In this document: positions 30,227 through 33,995 of the stretch, one piece after another | How the letters are laid out: each line of letters starts with the position of its first letter | Numbering within the stretch: the stretch's first letter is position 1 | NCBI RefSeq assembly: GCF_030651835.1 | Contig: NZ_JAUSBX010000017.1 | Span: 1-33,995, forward strand | Source: Methylicorpusculum sp. | GTDB taxonomy: Bacteria > Pseudomonadota > Gammaproteobacteria > Methylococcales > Methylomonadaceae | Length of the DNA: 33,995 nt | Reading direction: 5' to 3' | Notes under the pieces: model-generated | The model's database searches: none | Seen by the model: the letters and a program-made list of their open reading frames with translations, nothing else | What the model was told of the DNA's origin: nothing | Program-made: the position numbers and the translations under genes

Positions 30227-32389
30227 ATGAATAAAAATCGCGCCCCCCTTATTTCCTCACATGATCGGCTAAAAAAACTGCGTACTGCTCTGGCGATTGG
30301 GCGAGGCTGTCAAGTACTCACCAGCTTGCAACTGGAAGCTGAAGGCACAATTTCTCATGATGTTACCAAGCGTGTTACTTATCTCACCGGACTGTTTTCG
30401 AGGATTCACCGGGAAATGTTTCAGGATTGGCGCGAACAAACCACAGTGAGCCATCGCCCCGGAACGATTGTTGATGCCGATAAACGTCAAAAATTCCGGA
30501 AAACCATAGCGAGGCTGGTCCTTGATGAGGACAACAACAAAGATACTGCGATTTTCGACAACAATGGCTTTGTCATTTATACCGAGACTATTGCGGAAAG
30601 ACTCGCTGATTTTTATGCCAAAATGCGCGAAGTCAGGCCGTTTGGCTATGGAAACAGGATCACGCTGGATCTGTTTATTACTTTGTTAGGTAAATTGCCT
30701 GCGTTTAAAAGCGTTTATCCTCACGGCATCGATTTTCGGCGTATTGATCAAAACGATTCCCAGGCGCTGCATGGCCCCGATTCAGCTCACTCATTGCTGA
30801 CCGCTGCTTTCCTGCATGCTTTGGATCCATTACGTAACAAAGTCCTGAACAACACGCCCAACGGCTACGGTAAATGGCCGGAAAACAAAAAATTCATTTC
30901 CGGCATTCCTTTTTTGTCGCACACCACATCTGATGGCGTGAAATGCCTGGTTACCGTCAATGGCGCATTAATGCCCATTGAGTTGATTCGTGAAGAATTA
31001 TTTATAGCTGGCAAACATATAGCGGATTACCCTTACTGCACACCGGAAAACATCATCGGCTATCTGCCGGGGACCGAAGATTTGCGTCAGCCGGGTAAAA
31101 CCGAAATTGACGGCATCACACTGGGTGAAAACGGATCAGCACCTTTGTTTTGCCTGGACATCAACATGCTGACCGGCCTTCGCTCACCCAGCCATATCGA
31201 ATTACAGGAATTGATCAGAGAATGTGTAGGTGAAAAAAAACCGGTTTTTGTTTTGGCTAATAACGAAGAACTGAAACAGGAACTGATCAAAGCAGCCAAT
31301 GGCGATCAGCGTTTGGTCCGCAGTGTCGAAATCGCCTATGAAAGACTGGCTAAAGTCATCCGCATTCTGGATGCAGCAGAGACTGAAATTTTTGCCGGTA
31401 AAACGCCAGACCCAAACCCCAAACTCTTTATGGCCATGGGTGGCGCGGGTGCTGGAAAAACCGCCGTTCAGGAAATTGCGCACGGCAGTTGTGGCGGCAA
31501 TTATGTCATCGCTTCTTTAGATGATTTTCGTAAAAAAAGTGATTTGTACAAAGTGCTGACCGCCGCGAATCACCACAGTGATGATTACGTCTATGTAGAA
31601 CCGTTTGCTAATCGCCTGCGCGATTCTGTCGCCTTGCGAGCCAAGCAGCAACGAATCAATCTGATGTATGACGGCACTGGAATCCCCTATAGCCCTCGGT
31701 ATTCGAGCATCATCGCCAACTTTAAACAGGCGGGATTTACAACACAGATCATCGCCGTCGATGCCTTTCTGGTAAAACCCGAAGGCCGCGAACACGAACT
31801 CTCCAGATTGTCGGTGGTGGGCAGTGTCAAAAAGCGTTTCGGCAAAACCGGTCGCGCCCTACCCTGGGTTATTACCATTTACAAACATATCCACGCACCG
31901 GAATCATTTCTAAATGCGTTTGACGATATAAATCTGGATAAAATCGTTTTGTTTGCCAATGATGGCGATAGAACTAATCAGTATCTGGTGGCCGAAAGCT
32001 TCGAATTGACCGATCATGAAATCGATATGATCAAAGAACACCAGCAATCGGGGTCACTGGCAAAATATCTAACCGGATTGAGCAAAAACCGCGAAGATTC
32101 GGTTTTTAGAAATTTTACCGGTGGTGATAAAAATTTACTGAAAGAATTGATTAATCGCAATCCCGAACGCGGCGAAAATAACGCCGCTTATTTGATCACA
32201 AACGGCAATAAAGTCCTGGCAATTTATAATACCCGCCGTTTAGTGGATTTTATCGAGAAACGTCAATTGAATCCCAATGCCTCGTATGAAGCAGGATTGG
32301 TCCACAAATCCGCATCACTGTCGTTTCATGTCGATCCCGATTCCGACACGCCCTGGCTAGTCAGGCTTCAGGATGCTTCTCAGGGGTAA
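30227..32389 (+). CDS. Large protein with degenerate Fic-like region and zeta-toxin-like kinase domain
   Basis: The 720-residue product has a P-loop kinase domain at about 395-520: Walker A GGAGAGKT (405-412), then LDDFRKKSDLY, and MYDGTGIPYSPRYSSIIANFK. This order matches zeta/PezT toxins, which phosphorylate UDP-sugar precursors. The N-terminal part (about 115-205) looks like a Fic fold. ERLADFYAKMREVRPFGYGNR occupies the place of the Fic motif HPFxxGNGR, but His is replaced by Arg137 and the GNGR loop is altered. AMPylation in the usual way is therefore doubtful. A TSLQLEAEG stretch (32-40) vaguely resembles the Fic inhibitory helix. The C-terminal 160 residues are unrecognised. No small antitoxin gene is adjacent. 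The start at 30227 lacks a clear ribosome binding site. Confidence 0.65.
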   Translation: MNKNRAPLISSHDRLKKLRTALAIGRGCQVLTSLQLEAEGTISHDVTKRVTYLTGLFSRIHREMFQDWREQTTVSHRPGTIVDADKRQKFRKTIARLVLDEDNNKDTAIFDNNGFVIYTETIAERLADFYAKMREVRPFGYGNRITLDLFITLLGKLPAFKSVYPHGIDFRRIDQNDSQALHGPDSAHSLLTAAFLHALDPLRNKVLNNTPNGYGKWPENKKFISGIPFLSHTTSDGVKCLVTVNGALMPIELIREELFIAGKHIADYPYCTPENIIGYLPGTEDLRQPGKTEIDGITLGENGSAPLFCLDINMLTGLRSPSHIELQELIRECVGEKKPVFVLANNEELKQELIKAANGDQRLVRSVEIAYERLAKVIRILDAAETEIFAGKTPDPNPKLFMAMGGAGAGKTAVQEIAHGSCGGNYVIASLDDFRKKSDLYKVLTAANHHSDDYVYVEPFANRLRDSVALRAKQQRINLMYDGTGIPYSPRYSSIIANFKQAGFTTQIIAVDAFLVKPEGREHELSRLSVVGSVKKRFGKTGRALPWVITIYKHIHAPESFLNAFDDINLDKIVLFANDGDRTNQYLVAESFELTDHEIDMIKEHQQSGSLAKYLTGLSKNREDSVFRNFTGGDKNLLKELINRNPERGENNAAYLITNGNKVLAIYNTRRLVDFIEKRQLNPNASYEAGLVHKSASLSFHVDPDSDTPWLVRLQDASQG

Positions 32390-32400
32390 TAGGTCAGATA

Positions 32401-32434
32401 GCATCCCGGCGAATGCCGGAATGCTTTGTCGTTT
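32401..32434. terminator. Terminator between the zeta-like gene and the HD-GYP gene
   Basis: GCAT-CCCGGC, a GAAT loop and GCCGG-a-ATGC form a GC-rich stem at 32401-32424, followed by TTTGTCGTTTT on the plus strand. The two flanking genes converge here. Confidence 0.65.
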
Positions 32435-33763
32435 TCAGGATCTGCGGTCAGCAGCAAAACCTTTTTGTAAAAAACCACGCTGATAATATTTGGCGATATC
32501 AATATTGTATTGTTCCGCGTTAATAATGCCTTTGATGGTATAGACATTGCCATAATCATCAGTTGGCATCAGCGATAAATCAATCACTTGCTCAGGGACC
32601 GGATAGTGGTCTTCATCAAGAAGCAGCATGACTTTGGGCCTCAGTTTCAGCACCTCATTGACTTCCACAACAATTGCAACAGCCCGGTTGGTCATCATCA
32701 CCACGGCACCCGGGGGATAAACCCCGATACACTCGATAAACTTAATGACCAAATCCCTTTCCAGCTGGACATCGACAAGATTGGACATGATATGAGTCGC
32801 TTCAAGATGCGTTCTCCCTTTTTGATAAACCCGGTCACTGGTTATCGCATCATACATATCCACGATAGTGACAATTTTTGTAAATAAAGAAAGTGACGTC
32901 CTGTTTATTCGCCTCGGATACCCGGAGCCATCCAGTCGTTCATGATGCGAATAAGCCGACTCTACGGCGCCATAATACATACCGGGACTGGATCTGAGCA
33001 ATTCATAACCCAACAAAGGGTGCGACTGCATGATTTCCATCTCATCGGGATCAAGCTTTCCAGGCTTATTGAGAATTTCCAGCGGCACCCGCATCTTACC
33101 CATATCATGCATCATGCCGCAAAGCCCGACATTATTCAGATTAGCCTCTGACAAGTTAAGATGCCGGCCCAGAACGATTGATAACATGCACACATTTAAA
33201 CTGTGTTGTGCGGTATAGGCATCGCGATTTTTTAATTGGCTTAGCCAAAGAATGGCATCGGGAGAATGCAAAATACTATTCACACAGTGAGAAACCGCCT
33301 CTTTCGCGATTTTTGAATCAACCCCTCCTCCATGGGCAATACGTTCCATAAACTCCGAAACCAACTGACCCGTTTGTCTGTAAACAAGATCAGCACGTTT
33401 TATCTCTTTTTCAAAATTGCCTTTTTTGGGTGGCGGCTTCGCGTCGAAGTCGTAACTTTCCGGGGCTTTATCTGTGCCTGATTCAATTTTAACTGGCCTT
33501 CTTTTTTTATTTTTGGTTAGATCGATATAAACAAACTCACAGGTTTCTTTGAGCTGTTTGATTTCAGCGTCTGTTCTTATTTCAAAACCTTGAAATATAA
33601 ATTTGGTTTCAATCCACGGTCGATCCAACTCAATAACATACATACCGATCGTTAATTGAGAAACCGGCGTCAAGACGCGTTCTGCAGAAGAAAGCAGTCC
33701 ATCCTTATCAATTGACTTACCTTTATTTTTTTTCCGGAACGGCCAGAGTTTTCTTAAATTCAT
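32435..33763 (-). CDS. HD-GYP domain protein, probable cyclic-di-GMP phosphodiesterase
   Basis: The 442-residue protein has an N-terminal DUF3391-like region (about 30-90, LTPVSQLTIGMYVIELDRPW) and a complete HD-GYP domain. His187, the HD pair with MMHDMGK (217-223), SHPLLG and HHERLDGSGYP (273-283) are all present, so catalysis is expected. Such enzymes hydrolyse cyclic-di-GMP to pGpG or GMP and influence motility and biofilm formation. No membrane segment or receiver domain is seen, so it is probably cytoplasmic. The ATG at 33763 has a weak AAAGAAA site. It stands alone on the minus strand, between a terminator and a structured repeat. Confidence 0.92.
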   Translation of the reverse strand: MNLRKLWPFRKKNKGKSIDKDGLLSSAERVLTPVSQLTIGMYVIELDRPWIETKFIFQGFEIRTDAEIKQLKETCEFVYIDLTKNKKRRPVKIESGTDKAPESYDFDAKPPPKKGNFEKEIKRADLVYRQTGQLVSEFMERIAHGGGVDSKIAKEAVSHCVNSILHSPDAILWLSQLKNRDAYTAQHSLNVCMLSIVLGRHLNLSEANLNNVGLCGMMHDMGKMRVPLEILNKPGKLDPDEMEIMQSHPLLGYELLRSSPGMYYGAVESAYSHHERLDGSGYPRRINRTSLSLFTKIVTIVDMYDAITSDRVYQKGRTHLEATHIMSNLVDVQLERDLVIKFIECIGVYPPGAVVMMTNRAVAIVVEVNEVLKLRPKVMLLLDEDHYPVPEQVIDLSLMPTDDYGNVYTIKGIINAEQYNIDIAKYYQRGFLQKGFAADRRS

Positions 33764-33881
33764 TTATATTTCTTTTTAATTTAAAAACACAAGAGGATAT
33801 TTAATATTTGTAGAACCATTGCTAGAACTGGGGCGGTTTTTTATATTCGGCTTTGGTAACTACTCGCCCGCTTTGAATTAA

Positions 33882-33980
33882 GGGTGTAGGTGCTTGATTT
33901 CAAAGGACGCATCAATACGTCCCTGTAGCTCTCTGCAACATCCCTGTTGCAGAAGCCTTTTCAATCAACCACCTACACCC
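33882..33980. repeat. 99-bp structured inverted-repeat element (MITE- or REP-like)
   Basis: The ends GGGTGTAGGTGCTTGATT and AATCAACCACCTACACCC are inverted repeats matching at 17 of 18 positions, extendable to about 22 of 25. Between them lie two smaller hairpins: GGACG/CGTCC (33905-33922) and TCTGCAACA-tccc-TGTTGCAGA (33932-33953, perfect 9-bp arms). The whole could fold as a cruciform with two arms. No coding potential is seen. This is the plan of a non-autonomous mobile or REP-like repeat; copy number cannot be judged from one window. Confidence 0.6.
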
Positions 33981-33995
33981 AATAAAATGGGAGGG

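Overview
The window looks like chromosomal DNA of a gammaproteobacterium of moderate GC content. The gene order hfq-hflX-hflK-hflC-hisZ-purA, the fabA-fabB pair and the MaeB-type malic enzyme fit that class. A decayed HpnN-like (hopanoid-associated) RND transporter and a [NiFe]-hydrogenase maturation cluster suggest a hopanoid-making, possibly methanotrophic lineage (Methylococcales-like). That lineage call is inference: no marker gene such as pmoA or an rRNA is present.

Layout. 1-61: the N-terminus of a MerR-type regulator runs off the left edge. 62-730: non-coding, with a perfect 8-bp dyad. 731-4954 (all minus): a di-haem cytochrome c peroxidase, a tandem universal stress protein, a SulP anion transporter with a terminator-like hairpin just before its start, and an unusual Leu/His/Glu-rich membrane protein. 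5017-8149 (minus): an HpnN-like RND transporter broken by an in-frame TAA and a frameshift, then a MarR regulator. 8595-10901 (plus): maeB. 10949-16352 (minus): a SAM hydrolase-family protein, ttcA, fabB, fabA and slt. 16436-19092 (plus): an ABC exporter and an RNase AM-like PHP phosphoesterase. 19167-25938 (minus): a 30-residue membrane protein, purA, hisZ, hflC, hflK, hflX and hfq. 26177-30014: hydrogenase maturation genes, hypC-hypA-hypB-hypD on minus and hypE divergent on plus. 30227-32389 (plus): a 720-residue protein with a degenerate Fic-like motif and a zeta-toxin-like kinase domain. 32435-33763 (minus): an HD-GYP protein. 33882-33980: a 99-bp structured inverted-repeat element.

How the genes work together. 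hfq, hflX and hflKC (RNA chaperone, ribosome-associated GTPase, FtsH modulators) form the usual post-transcriptional and proteolysis block, followed by the biosynthetic genes hisZ and purA. fabA and fabB together make unsaturated fatty acids. HypA, B, C, D and E assemble the NiFe(CN)2CO centre, but hypF and the hydrogenase structural genes are not in view. The SulP/USP/helical-protein group may be an anion (possibly bicarbonate) uptake unit.

The items most worth following are the Fic-like/zeta fusion, the decayed RND transporter, the hairpin/U-tract directly before sulP, the structured repeat at the right edge, and the 30-residue membrane protein. No CRISPR array, tRNA, rRNA or insertion sequence was recognised.
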